From Pseudomonadota bacterium (GTDB lineage Bacteria > Pseudomonadota > Gammaproteobacteria > Steroidobacterales > Steroidobacteraceae), in assembly GCA_021822385.1 (NCBI GenBank), contig JAKARC010000022.1:1-41038 (forward strand): DNA of 41,038 bases, read 5' to 3'. Below the pieces are notes generated by a model, which ran no database searches, was not told the origin of the DNA, and was given only the letters and a program-made list of their open reading frames with translations. This document shows positions 23,501 through 30,390 of the stretch, in pieces. The translations under genes were made by a program, and so were the position numbers. Every line of letters starts with the position of its first letter. The stretch's first letter is position 1.

Positions 23501-26027
23501 GCGCGCGAGCCCGCACAGCGCGGAGCGCGCCTTCGAGCTGAAGCGGGCGCTGCATACCCTCAAGGGTGGCGCGCGCATGGCCGGCATTGTGGCGATGGGC
23601 GATTTGTCGCACGAGCTCGAGACCCTCGTCGGGCAGGCCGAGGACGGCTCGCTTGCTGCGGGCGACACGGTGTTCGATGTGATTCAAGCCAGTCTGGACC
23701 GGCTGGCCGAAATGCGTGAAGCGGTGGTCAATGGGCAGGGCGTGGTCCCGGCCATCGCCACGATCGCGCGGATTCGTGCGCTGACACGGACGGGTGATGT
23801 TTCGGTGCCCGTGCCGCCGCCGGCCGCGCCCTTGTCCCCGGCGCAGCATCCCGCCGAGCCGGTTCAGTCCGTCCCGCCCGAAGCTGCGGCGACGGCCACC
23901 GCGCTACCGCTTGAACCGCCGGTGTTGACGCCGCCCGAAGAGCTGCCGAGTGCACCCGAGCCGCTGGAAGCCAGCGCGCCGATGCAGTCCATCGCGCCCG
24001 ATGAGTCGGCCGCACTGGCCGAGGATGCATTTCCGGTATTGCGGCCTGCGGAACCGGAGGCCGGTGTGCCGCCGACGCTCGCGCCGCCTGCCGAGGTGCC
24101 CGCCGCCGAAGCGCTTGCGGCGCCGGCGCCGGTGCCGCCCGGGCGCGAGCCGGTGGCGCCGGCCGAGCGCCAGGAGATGGCGCGAGTGGATGCGGAGCTG
24201 CTCGACAAGCTGCTCAATGTTGCCGGCGAGGCGAGCATCGCCCGTTCGCGCCTTGAGCAGCAGGTCAGCTCGATTGATTTCAATCTCGGGGAGCTCTCGC
24301 GCACGGTGATCCGGCTCAAAGAGCAGCTGCGCAGCCTCGAGATCGAAACGGAAGCGCAGATTCTGCATCGACATGATCCGGAAGCGGCGCATCGCTCCGA
24401 CTTCGATCCGCTGGAGCTCGATCGCTATTCCTCCATTCAACAGTTCTCGCGCGCGCTCGCCGAAACCGCCAACGACGTGGCCAGCCTGCAGCAGCTGCTT
24501 GAAAATCTGAGCAAGGACGCACAGACGCTCCTGCAGCAGCAGGCGCGCACCATGACCGAGCTGCAGAACGGTCTGATGCGCACCCGCATGGTGCCGTTCC
24601 AGCAGCATGTGCAGCGCCTCTCGCGCATCGTGCGTCAGGCCGCGGCTGATACCGGCAAGCGCGCCGAACTCGTCGTGGAGGGTGGCACCGGCGAGCTCGA
24701 TCGACAGGTGCTCGAGCGGATGTTGCCGCCGTTCGAGCACATGCTGCGCAATGCGGTCGTCCACGGCATCGAGACGCCCGCGGAGCGGGCCCGGGCGGGC
24801 AAGCCGCCCACCGGCAGAATCAACCTGCAACTGCGGCGCGAAGGCGCGCAGGTGGTGGTGCGCCTGAGCGACGACGGGGCGGGCATGAATCTCGAGGCGA
24901 TCCGCGCGAAGGGGCGTGCGCTCGGCCTGCTCCCGCCGGGAGCGGTGAGCGACGAGGAGGCCATGCAGCTGATCCTCGAGCCCGGGTTCTCCACTGCCGA
25001 CAGCCTCACGCAACAGGCCGGCCGCGGTGTGGGGATGGACGTGGTGGCGACCGAGATCAAACGGCTCGGCGGCGCGCTGCACATGGAGTCGCGGCGCGGC
25101 GGGGGCACCGTCTTTACGATCCGATTGCCGTTCACGCTTGCGATCAGCCACGCGCTCGTCGTGCGCACGGGCGAGGAGTTCTACGCCTTGCCGCTGCCGA
25201 CCGTGGAGGGGGTGCTGCGCCTGCCCCTGGAGCAGGTGAGTCTGCACCTGGGCACGGATGCGCCGACCTTCGAGTATGGTGGACAGCGGTTTCGCATGCA
25301 GCATCTGGCCGTGTTCGTCGGCCTGCCGCCCTCGCCGCTGCCCGAGCAGGATGTCACGCTCCCGGTCGTGTTGGTCAGAGCCGGGGAGCATTCGACGGCG
25401 CTGGTGGCCGATGAACTGCTCGGCAACCGCGAGATTGTCGTCAAGTCGGTCGGGCCGCAGATCGCCAACATCCGTGGCGTCTCCGGAGCCACCATTCTCG
25501 GTGACGGGCGGATCGTCATCATTTTGGACATCGGCGCCCTGGTGCGCGCCGAGTGGCGTGGACGCGGCACGGCCGCGGCGGTCGAGCCGCAGGCGAATGA
25601 CCGGCGTGTCTTTGCGTTGGTGGTCGATGATTCGATCACGGTGCGGCGCGTGACCCAGCGGTTGCTCGAGCGCAATGGGATGCGGGTGCTTACGGCTCGT
25701 GACGGGATGGATGCGGTGGCGTTGCTGCAGGACCACGTGCCGGACATCATCCTGCTCGACATCGAGATGCCACGCATGGACGGCTATGAGGTCGCCGCGC
25801 ACGTGCGCAACGATCCGCGGCTGCGCGAAGTGCCCATCATCATGATCACCTCGCGTGTCGGGGAGAAACACAGAGCCCGAGCGATCGAGTTCGGGGTCGA
25901 CGATTACCTGGGCAAGCCCTACCAGGAAACCGAATTGCTCGAGGCGATTGCGCCGCTGGTCGAGCGGGCGCGGCGCGCGCGCGCGCCCGGAATGGCCGTC
26001 GGCGCTACCGCGGCCCAGGGCGAGTGA
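20526..26027 (+). CDS. chpA: Hybrid chemosensory histidine kinase ChpA
   Basis: This 1833-aa hybrid kinase begins at ATG 20526, seven bases after GGAG. Three clear HPt domains carry phospho-His residues 654 (HTLKGSGRM), 819 (HTLVGSSRA) and 1010 (HTLKGGARM). A degenerate HPt-like unit lies near the N-terminus (His48, LHQVQGVLRVLEIYG). A Pro/Ala-rich linker leads to the CheA part: dimerisation (LLDKLLNVAGEASIARS), N-box (HMLRNAVVHGIE), G-boxes (SDDGAGMNLEAI, GRGVGMDVVATE), a CheW-like domain, and a receiver with Asp1745 in LLDIEMPRMDGYE. P. aeruginosa ChpA is about 2470 aa with more Xpt units. It phosphorylates PilG and PilH. The frame is open upstream inside pilJ, but that part is not coding. 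Confidence 0.96.
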   Translation: MSEVASQTLDVVGHELAQTLSEARAAIESYVEQPDNATLLERCKIELHQVQGVLRVLEIYGAALLAEEMELVADYLLATVTERKGQAESLDALLRALVQLPGYLERVLGGGRDIALVLLPLLNDLRAVRGSALLSEGTLLLLNLKSDKQAQPRSAAPGEPQLGVEQWCRRLRAQFQMGLIGWIRGERIEQNLAAIAAVAEKIEQSATRQPVFQLWWVIGAVIEALREGGLESGVSVKRLLGLADREMRRLYELGETRYCQSPPVDLLNNLLYYVGRASSNGTRVAAVRASFRLTELLPVDESIEQERENLSAPNVKLMQTVAVAIREDLAKVKEVLEQFVRRGVNQGEELRPQVALLRKIGDTLGVLGLGAQRAVVQAQTDRLEHMLAGSEPADEAALVEIAAALIAVEDRLDDSLVGMIRPVGASGEPTEDREFLQVQAAVLRECMQNLSWIKEAVTQSLGSTPDAAVLDSWQGLVAGLKAALLMLGKTRAVEVIEGIATQLRRIMRPDAPPAPPGWLDRLADAIVSLEYYLETLQAGRSDPWYMLDNAHSCLQVLERAPAPVTVAPIEPSAFAKTVLMTPGGDEHASATYPDLAAPATGKFTAIGESANSELITLFVEEAREELARIRRHFPLWDQNPLDRDALEVVRRSFHTLKGSGRMVGARELGELAWSVETLLNRLLDNTLTRSPQILEELRQAIAALPQLIEQLESGRPAVTDVASITATAHAIAAGHEPSEAPSGGEQAEPAEIESSADAPQASAASAEAPAAVSAPDEGLCEIYVRETETHVAAIRAYLRGEARAPEPHVLPEEVYRACHTLVGSSRAAQARHGVRLAEPLDHWIRRVYAHGAGLSTADLTLLADCMTAMESVAEHMDEPTGYFASHQGLITRLAEAELALDQRIAAAEQAAAQEPPAQELPAQELPAQELPAAPSGNAVPAVVDGTEPPAVAAAPDGAGAAGAIDYEPEVAAIFSEEALELIDGAERTLGEWRASPHSAERAFELKRALHTLKGGARMAGIVAMGDLSHELETLVGQAEDGSLAAGDTVFDVIQASLDRLAEMREAVVNGQGVVPAIATIARIRALTRTGDVSVPVPPPAAPLSPAQHPAEPVQSVPPEAAATATALPLEPPVLTPPEELPSAPEPLEASAPMQSIAPDESAALAEDAFPVLRPAEPEAGVPPTLAPPAEVPAAEALAAPAPVPPGREPVAPAERQEMARVDAELLDKLLNVAGEASIARSRLEQQVSSIDFNLGELSRTVIRLKEQLRSLEIETEAQILHRHDPEAAHRSDFDPLELDRYSSIQQFSRALAETANDVASLQQLLENLSKDAQTLLQQQARTMTELQNGLMRTRMVPFQQHVQRLSRIVRQAAADTGKRAELVVEGGTGELDRQVLERMLPPFEHMLRNAVVHGIETPAERARAGKPPTGRINLQLRREGAQVVVRLSDDGAGMNLEAIRAKGRALGLLPPGAVSDEEAMQLILEPGFSTADSLTQQAGRGVGMDVVATEIKRLGGALHMESRRGGGTVFTIRLPFTLAISHALVVRTGEEFYALPLPTVEGVLRLPLEQVSLHLGTDAPTFEYGGQRFRMQHLAVFVGLPPSPLPEQDVTLPVVLVRAGEHSTALVADELLGNREIVVKSVGPQIANIRGVSGATILGDGRIVIILDIGALVRAEWRGRGTAAAVEPQANDRRVFALVVDDSITVRRVTQRLLERNGMRVLTARDGMDAVALLQDHVPDIILLDIEMPRMDGYEVAAHVRNDPRLREVPIIMITSRVGEKHRARAIEFGVDDYLGKPYQETELLEAIAPLVERARRARAPGMAVGATAAQGE
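23262..23321 (+). repeat. Four tandem 15-bp repeats in chpA linker
   Basis: Units start at 23262, 23277, 23292 and 23307; the second and third are identical (caagagctccccgcg). They encode QEPPA then QELPA three times, in the flexible linker between the second and third clear HPt domains. Such in-frame repeats can change number by slippage. Confidence 0.85.
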
Positions 26028-26035
26028 GGCGCGGG

Positions 26036-26500
26036 ATGGCCGAACGCGTGCAGGAAATTTACAGCCTCCTGATCCCGCTTGCGGAGGGACGGCTGATCGT
26101 GCCGAGGGCCTGTGTCGCCGAGGTCGCCGGCGTGCCGGTGCATTCGGAGATGACCGGCGCTCCGCCGTGGTACATCGGCACGGTGCCGTGGAACGGCAAG
26201 CCGATACCGCTGGTGTCGTTCGAGGGTCTGTGTGGCAAGTCCGTGCCCCCCGGCTCCGGTCGCGCCCGCATGGTGGTGTTCGTGGGTCTGGGCGCGCGCC
26301 TGGCGCACTTCGCCGTCCTCGCCCAGGGCTTCCCGCAGCTCGTGCGCTTGAGCTCGGATGTCATCCGGCCCGGTACGGCCGCGTTTCCCGAGCGCGCGCC
26401 CGTACTCTGCCAGCTGCGCATGGCCAACGAGACTCCGCTGGTGCCGGATTTGGAGCGGCTGGAGCAGATGATTGCCGATGAGACCCAGGTCGCGGTCTGA
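26036..26500 (+). CDS. chpC: CheW-like protein ChpC
   Basis: The 154-aa product begins MAERVQEIYSLLIPLAEGRL and has a CheW-type fold (IVPRACVAEVAGVPV, WYIGTVPWNGKPIPLVSFEG, ARMVVFVGLGARLAHFAVLA). It lies directly after chpA, as chpC does in Pseudomonas when the intervening chpB is discounted. It probably couples additional receptors to ChpA. ATG 26036 has GAGG seven bases upstream; a GTG at 26024 overlapping the chpA stop is the alternative. No chpB methylesterase lies between chpA and this gene. Confidence 0.88.
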   Translation: MAERVQEIYSLLIPLAEGRLIVPRACVAEVAGVPVHSEMTGAPPWYIGTVPWNGKPIPLVSFEGLCGKSVPPGSGRARMVVFVGLGARLAHFAVLAQGFPQLVRLSSDVIRPGTAAFPERAPVLCQLRMANETPLVPDLERLEQMIADETQVAV

Positions 26501-26695
26501 GGTGAGCGTCTCAGGCAGCATCGGGCCGTGTGGGTCCGCGCGGTCGCCTCAAGATTCCGGGAGCTTGGCCGATCGCAAGGTGACGGGAAGTCCGTGATTC
26601 CACGGGCGCTGCGCGGCGCACCGTGACCGTGTGGCCGCAGGGATGCGCGGCAATGTTCGATCCATCCCTCAACGAGGCGGGATTCCGACGCCGGC

Positions 26696-27991
26696 GTGAA
26701 TTTTTCGGTTCTACCAGATTTCGTCGCAATCGGCGGCCTGATCGCCGTTTTTTGGACGTTGCTGCGCCGCACCGGGGAGAGCCGACTGAATTTCTGGTTG
26801 GTCGGCTGGGGGATGCTGCTGATGCACATCGTCGCCGAGTTCGTGGCGCGCAATACGCCCGGCTCGGCCGACGGCGCATGGTCCGCCGCGGTGGCCATGC
26901 TGGTGCTGACGGCGAATGCGTTTCTCTGGGCGAGCAATGATCAGCTCGAGATCGGCTGGCGCAACCTCTCGATCGTGGTGCTGAGCGCTGTGCCCGATGT
27001 GATCTTTCTGACCCTCGACACCTACGGCAGCAACGCGACCTGGGCCTATGCCATATTGACGGTCGCGGGTTTGGGCTCGATGCTGTGGTTCATGCGGGTC
27101 TGGCACGGCGCGAACGATCGCCCGACAGCGCGCTGGCGCACCGCGCTCGTGCTGCTGGCCTATGCCGTGCAGGGCGCGCTCGTGGCGGCGCATCATCCGG
27201 GCGAAGGCGTCACCTGGATGCTGGTCTGGCACTATCTGGCCGTGGCCGAGTTCTATCGGGTGACCGCGCCGCGCCCTTCGGCCAGTGTGCGCTTCACCAT
27301 GATCAACTTCATCGCCTGGGCATTCGTGTTTCCCGTCGCCAACCTGATGTATGTGTTGTGGCCACACGTGCATGTCGATGGCGAGGTGTGGAACCTGCCG
27401 AAGTTCCTGGTCGCCACTGGCATGACCTTCACGCTGCTCGAAGAACAGCTGTCGAAAGCCGAGTACGCCTCGCTGCACGATGCGCTCACGGGACTGCCCA
27501 ACCGGCGCATGCTCACGCGCCGCCTGCACGCCGCCATGACTCAGGCCAAAGCCGCCGGTACGCTGATGGCGCTGGTGGTGATCGACCTCGACGGGTTCAA
27601 GGAAATCAACGATACGCTCGGCCATGCTGTCGGTGACGAGGTACTGCAATGGGCGGCGCGGCAATTTCGCACGTGCCTGCAGCCGCGCGACGTGCTCGCC
27701 CGCCTGGGCGGCGATGAATTTGCCGTGGTGCTCACCGACGTGCCGGCGCGTCAAGCCGCGGAACATGTCGCGCAGAATCTTCGCCTCGCGCTGGCCGACG
27801 GCATGCTGATCCGGACGCGTCAGTTGGCGCTGCGCGCCAGTGTGGGCTTCGCGGTGTACCCGGCCGACGGGCAGGACGCCGATCGGCTCTATGCCGTGGC
27901 CGATCGAGCCATGTACGAGCGCAAGCCGTATCGCCAAGAGCAGGCTCTGGCGCCCCAGAGTGCGCCCGACAGATTGGTCTCCGGTGCCTGA
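26696..27991 (+). CDS. Membrane-bound diguanylate cyclase (GGDEF domain)
   Basis: The 431-aa protein has about eight hydrophobic helices in residues 5-245, then a short linker (LLEEQLSKAEYASLHDALTG) and a GGDEF domain with LPNRRML, VVIDLDGFKEINDTLGH and an intact ARLGGDEFAVVL active site. It should make c-di-GMP at the inner membrane. The inhibitory I-site (RxxD) reads QPRD, so its Arg is missing and product inhibition is probably weak. The start is a GTG with no good Shine-Dalgarno sequence. The 195 bp after chpC show no obvious promoter. The N-terminal membrane sensor does not match a named family I recognise. Confidence 0.9.
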   Translation: MNFSVLPDFVAIGGLIAVFWTLLRRTGESRLNFWLVGWGMLLMHIVAEFVARNTPGSADGAWSAAVAMLVLTANAFLWASNDQLEIGWRNLSIVVLSAVPDVIFLTLDTYGSNATWAYAILTVAGLGSMLWFMRVWHGANDRPTARWRTALVLLAYAVQGALVAAHHPGEGVTWMLVWHYLAVAEFYRVTAPRPSASVRFTMINFIAWAFVFPVANLMYVLWPHVHVDGEVWNLPKFLVATGMTFTLLEEQLSKAEYASLHDALTGLPNRRMLTRRLHAAMTQAKAAGTLMALVVIDLDGFKEINDTLGHAVGDEVLQWAARQFRTCLQPRDVLARLGGDEFAVVLTDVPARQAAEHVAQNLRLALADGMLIRTRQLALRASVGFAVYPADGQDADRLYAVADRAMYERKPYRQEQALAPQSAPDRLVSGA

Positions 27992-28004
27992 AGCGGTTTA
28001 CCGC

Positions 28005-28766
28005 TCAGGCGAGCAACGCGAGGATCTGCGGGTGCAGCGTACCGTTGCTGGCCAGGACGGATGTCGTCTCGAGCGTAAGAGCCTTGCCCGCGAGATCGGT
28101 AAAAACACCCCCAGCCTCCTGCACGATGACCGACAGAGCGGCAATGTCGAGGATATTGACGTCGGACTCGATGACCGCTTCCAGGGCACCGCGCGCGAGC
28201 AGATGATAGTGCACGAAGTCGCCATAGCCGCGGATTCTGCCGACGCGCCCGATGAGATCGCCGAGTTTCAGCCACTGCGCCGAGCCGGCCAGCGTCTTGA
28301 TGTTGCCCGTCGAGAGAAAGCTGGCGCCGAGCTCACGATGGGTGCTGACGCTGATGGGTGCGCCGTTCAGGTACGCTCCCGCACCCGCCTCGGCCCAGGC
28401 GATCTCCCCATAAACCGGCGCGCTCGAGACTCCGAGCACGAAACGTCCGGCGCGCAGCAGCGCGATCTGGGTCGAGAAGAACGGGCACTCGCGCACGAAC
28501 GATTTGGTGCCATCGATCGGGTCGACCAGCCAGACGCTCTCGGCACCGAGGTCGTGTTGTCCGGTCTCCTCGCCGTAGAACCCGTAGCTCGGGAAGTGCT
28601 TGGCGAGGATTGCGCGGATCGCTTCCTCGCAACGGACGTCCGCTTCGGTCACCGGGGATAGATCCGGCTTGGTACGCACGGCGGGATTGCGCTGATAGAA
28701 GCTGCGGATGATGTCGGCGGCGGCCTGGGCCGCCTCGCGGGCGGCTTGGAGTTCGGCTGAGGGCAT
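28005..28766 (-). CDS. Inositol-monophosphatase-family phosphatase (HisN-like)
   Basis: The 253-aa enzyme has the three metal-site motifs of the family: GFYGEETGQ, WLVDPIDGTKSFV and VNILDIAALSVIVQEAGG. The FVRECPFFSTQIAL and SSAPVYGEIAWAEAG segments resemble histidinol-phosphatase HisN-type members more than SuhB. It may dephosphorylate histidinol phosphate or a sugar phosphate; substrate cannot be settled by reading. Start 28766 (MPSAELQAAREA) is preferred over ATG 28790, which adds only MPPPGSSP. It converges on the GGDEF gene with 13 bp between stops. Confidence 0.87.
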   Translation of the reverse strand: MPSAELQAAREAAQAAADIIRSFYQRNPAVRTKPDLSPVTEADVRCEEAIRAILAKHFPSYGFYGEETGQHDLGAESVWLVDPIDGTKSFVRECPFFSTQIALLRAGRFVLGVSSAPVYGEIAWAEAGAGAYLNGAPISVSTHRELGASFLSTGNIKTLAGSAQWLKLGDLIGRVGRIRGYGDFVHYHLLARGALEAVIESDVNILDIAALSVIVQEAGGVFTDLAGKALTLETTSVLASNGTLHPQILALLA

Positions 28767-28931
28767 GGGGGATGATCCGGGTGGAGGCATGCAAATTGCC
28801 GATCCCCGCAGCGGCTGTCAATCGCCGGCTCTGGCAGAATTCGGCGTCGGCGCCACGCCGGCAGTCAGCCGGTGGGGCGGATTGTCCCGCGGCAGGCCCC
28901 TTGCGTCATCATCCGGGGAGATCGGGCAATC

Positions 28932-29492
28932 ATGGGCAATCGTCTGAGCAAGATTTACACGCGGACCGGCGACGATGGGACCACCGGTCTCGGCGATGGT
29001 ACGCGTGTGCGCAAGGACAGTGTGCGGGTGGAGGCTTTCGGCACGGTCGATGAGCTGAACAGCGCCATTGGCGTGCTGCTCGCGGCGCCGGCGCTGCCAC
29101 AGTCCATCACGACCTGCCTCACGCAGGTGCAACACGAGCTGTTCGATCTCGGCGGGGAGTTGTGCATCCCGGGGAGCGTCGCGGTGACGGCGGATCAGGT
29201 CGTTCGCCTGGAGGGCGTGCTCGATGAATTCAACGCACCGTTGCCGCCGTTGAAGGAATTCATTCTGCCGGGCGGAGGTCCGGCGGCAGCCGCCTGTCAT
29301 CTTGCGCGCACCATCGCCCGCCGGGCCGAGCGGCGCGCCTGGCGCCTGGCCGCGCAGGAACCCGTCAACCCCGAGGCGTTGCGCTATCTGAACCGGCTCT
29401 CGGATCTGTTGTTTGTTCTCGCTCGCGTTCTGGCGCGTCACGAGCGCGGCAGCGAAGTGCTCTGGCGCCGGGGTCCGGAACGGGGAGAATGA
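28932..29492 (+). CDS. Cob(I)yrinic acid a,c-diamide adenosyltransferase (PduO-type)
   Basis: The 186-aa protein begins MGNRLSKIYTRTGDDGTTGL, the ATP-binding start of PduO-type adenosyltransferases. It continues with VEAFGTVDELNSAIGVLLAA, FILPGGGPAAAACHLARTIA and RRAERR. It transfers the adenosyl group of ATP to cob(I)alamin, making coenzyme B12. The start is chosen from family alignment, with GGAG about 12 bases upstream. It stands alone between an IMPase-family gene and the ampD region. No other cobalamin gene is in the window, so the organism may salvage corrinoids. Confidence 0.93.
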   Translation: MGNRLSKIYTRTGDDGTTGLGDGTRVRKDSVRVEAFGTVDELNSAIGVLLAAPALPQSITTCLTQVQHELFDLGGELCIPGSVAVTADQVVRLEGVLDEFNAPLPPLKEFILPGGGPAAAACHLARTIARRAERRAWRLAAQEPVNPEALRYLNRLSDLLFVLARVLARHERGSEVLWRRGPERGE

Positions 29493-29545
29493 CTGCCGGC
29501 AGTCGCGCTCCATGCGCTACGGCAGCGGGATTCGGCGGCACCCGG

Positions 29546-29660
29546 AAAAACAAAGCCGCGTAATCACTCACGCGGCTTCGTTCCCCCCTCGACCCGTGCC
29601 TGACGGTCTGCCCGGCGCAATCCCGCTGAGAGCTGTTCTTGCTCTTCTACTGTTGCCTGC
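29546..29660 (-). ncRNA. Candidate small RNA or short mRNA between ampD and the ATR gene
   Basis: On the minus strand a promoter-like pair (29688-29661) is followed by roughly 110 bases and then a strong hairpin with a T-tail (29578-29546). The segment has lower GC than its surroundings at its 5' end. It also contains a 32-codon ORF starting at 29662. Whether the product is an RNA or a peptide cannot be decided by reading. Confidence 0.4.
29553..29578 (-). terminator. Rho-independent terminator on the minus strand
   Basis: A perfect 9-bp stem (aagccgcgt / acgcggctt) with an 8-base loop is followed on the minus strand by TTTGTTTTTCC. On the plus strand the next bases are CGTTCCCCCC, so termination favours the minus-strand transcript. 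Confidence 0.85.
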
Positions 29661-29662
29661 AT
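29564..29662 (-). CDS. Possible 32-aa micro-ORF ending inside a terminator loop
   Basis: The ORF begins [20 protein letters not shown] and ends in KPRE with its TGA in the terminator loop. The peptide would be a charged helix. Its ATG overlaps the -10 box, so with the promoter proposed here the start codon would lie just upstream of the transcript; a start site further upstream would be needed. No family is recognised. Confidence 0.25.
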   Translation of the reverse strand: MQATVEEQEQLSAGLRRADRQARVEGGTKPRE

Positions 29663-29688
29663 GGTATCCCGCTGCAATGGGTAGTCAA
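29661..29688 (-). promoter_or_regulatory. Promoter-like pair for the small minus-strand transcript
   Basis: TTGACT (29688-29683) and TACCAT (29666-29661) are separated by 16 bp on the minus strand. The -35 matches five of six consensus bases and the -10 four of six. Confidence 0.45.
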
Positions 29689-29738
29689 GCTATTTCTACA
29701 GATCGTTGCGGACACGCAACGCCACATGGGCGCGGGCG

Positions 29739-30320
29739 TCAGGCCGGCGTGGCGGCCAGGAGGGTCTGCCATCGCGCCCAGTCGAAGGCCGGTCCGGGAT
29801 CGCTTTTGCGGCCGGGGGCAATATCGCTGTGCCGAGCGACGGCCGTGCGCGACAGCGTGGGATACGCGCTGAACAGGCTGTGGGCAAGCGCAGTCAGGCG
29901 CTCGTACTGCGCCTCGGTATAGGGCGTCGAGTCTGTGCCTTCCAGTTCGATCCCGATCGAGAAGTCATTACATGCCGCACGCCCTTGATAGGTCGAGCGC
30001 CCCGCATGCCAGGCGCGCAGGCCGAACGGCACGTACTGAATGAGCTGTCCGTCGCGGCGCACGAGCACGTGTGCCGAGACCCGCACTCCCGCCAGTTCCC
30101 GCAGGCTCTCCGGGGCATCGGCCGGAATGTTGTCCGTGAACAGCCGATCGATCCACGGCCCCCCGAACTGCCCGGGCGGCAGGCTGATGCCATGAATCAC
30201 GATCAGATCGAGCTTGGCGCCCGGCGGGCGCGGGTCGCAATGGGGTGAGAGCACCTGCTGCACCGCGGCCAGCAGGCCGGTGGCCGTATCGATCGCGGGC
30301 TGCGCGCTGGGCGGGTTCAC
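29739..30320 (-). CDS. ampD: 1,6-anhydro-N-acetylmuramyl-L-alanine amidase AmpD
   Basis: The amidase_2 fold is clear: LDLIVIHGISLPPGQFGGPW with the first Zn His, RAWHAGRSTYQGRAACNDFS, IGIELEGTD, and ARHSDIAPGRKSDPGPAFDW with the remaining Zn ligands. AmpD is a cytoplasmic enzyme that recycles muropeptides and keeps AmpR-type beta-lactamase induction low. The start is uncertain. GTG 30320 gives 193 aa, close to the family. An ATG at 30392 would add 24 His/Arg/Pro-rich residues and overlap the start of divergent bioA, so I prefer the GTG. Confidence 0.92.
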   Translation of the reverse strand: MNPPSAQPAIDTATGLLAAVQQVLSPHCDPRPPGAKLDLIVIHGISLPPGQFGGPWIDRLFTDNIPADAPESLRELAGVRVSAHVLVRRDGQLIQYVPFGLRAWHAGRSTYQGRAACNDFSIGIELEGTDSTPYTEAQYERLTALAHSLFSAYPTLSRTAVARHSDIAPGRKSDPGPAFDWARWQTLLAATPA

Positions 30321-30390
30321 GAACCGTGCGGGTGTGGGCGGATGCCGATGCCGGGGATGATTGACGGTGCGATCATGCCACAATTGCCGC

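Noticed and set aside
20481-23849. A 1122-codon open frame on the minus strand across chpA
   Set aside because: It is antisense to strongly conserved ChpA sequence, and its protein is rich in His/Arg/Gln without domains. Long antisense frames are common in GC-rich coding DNA.
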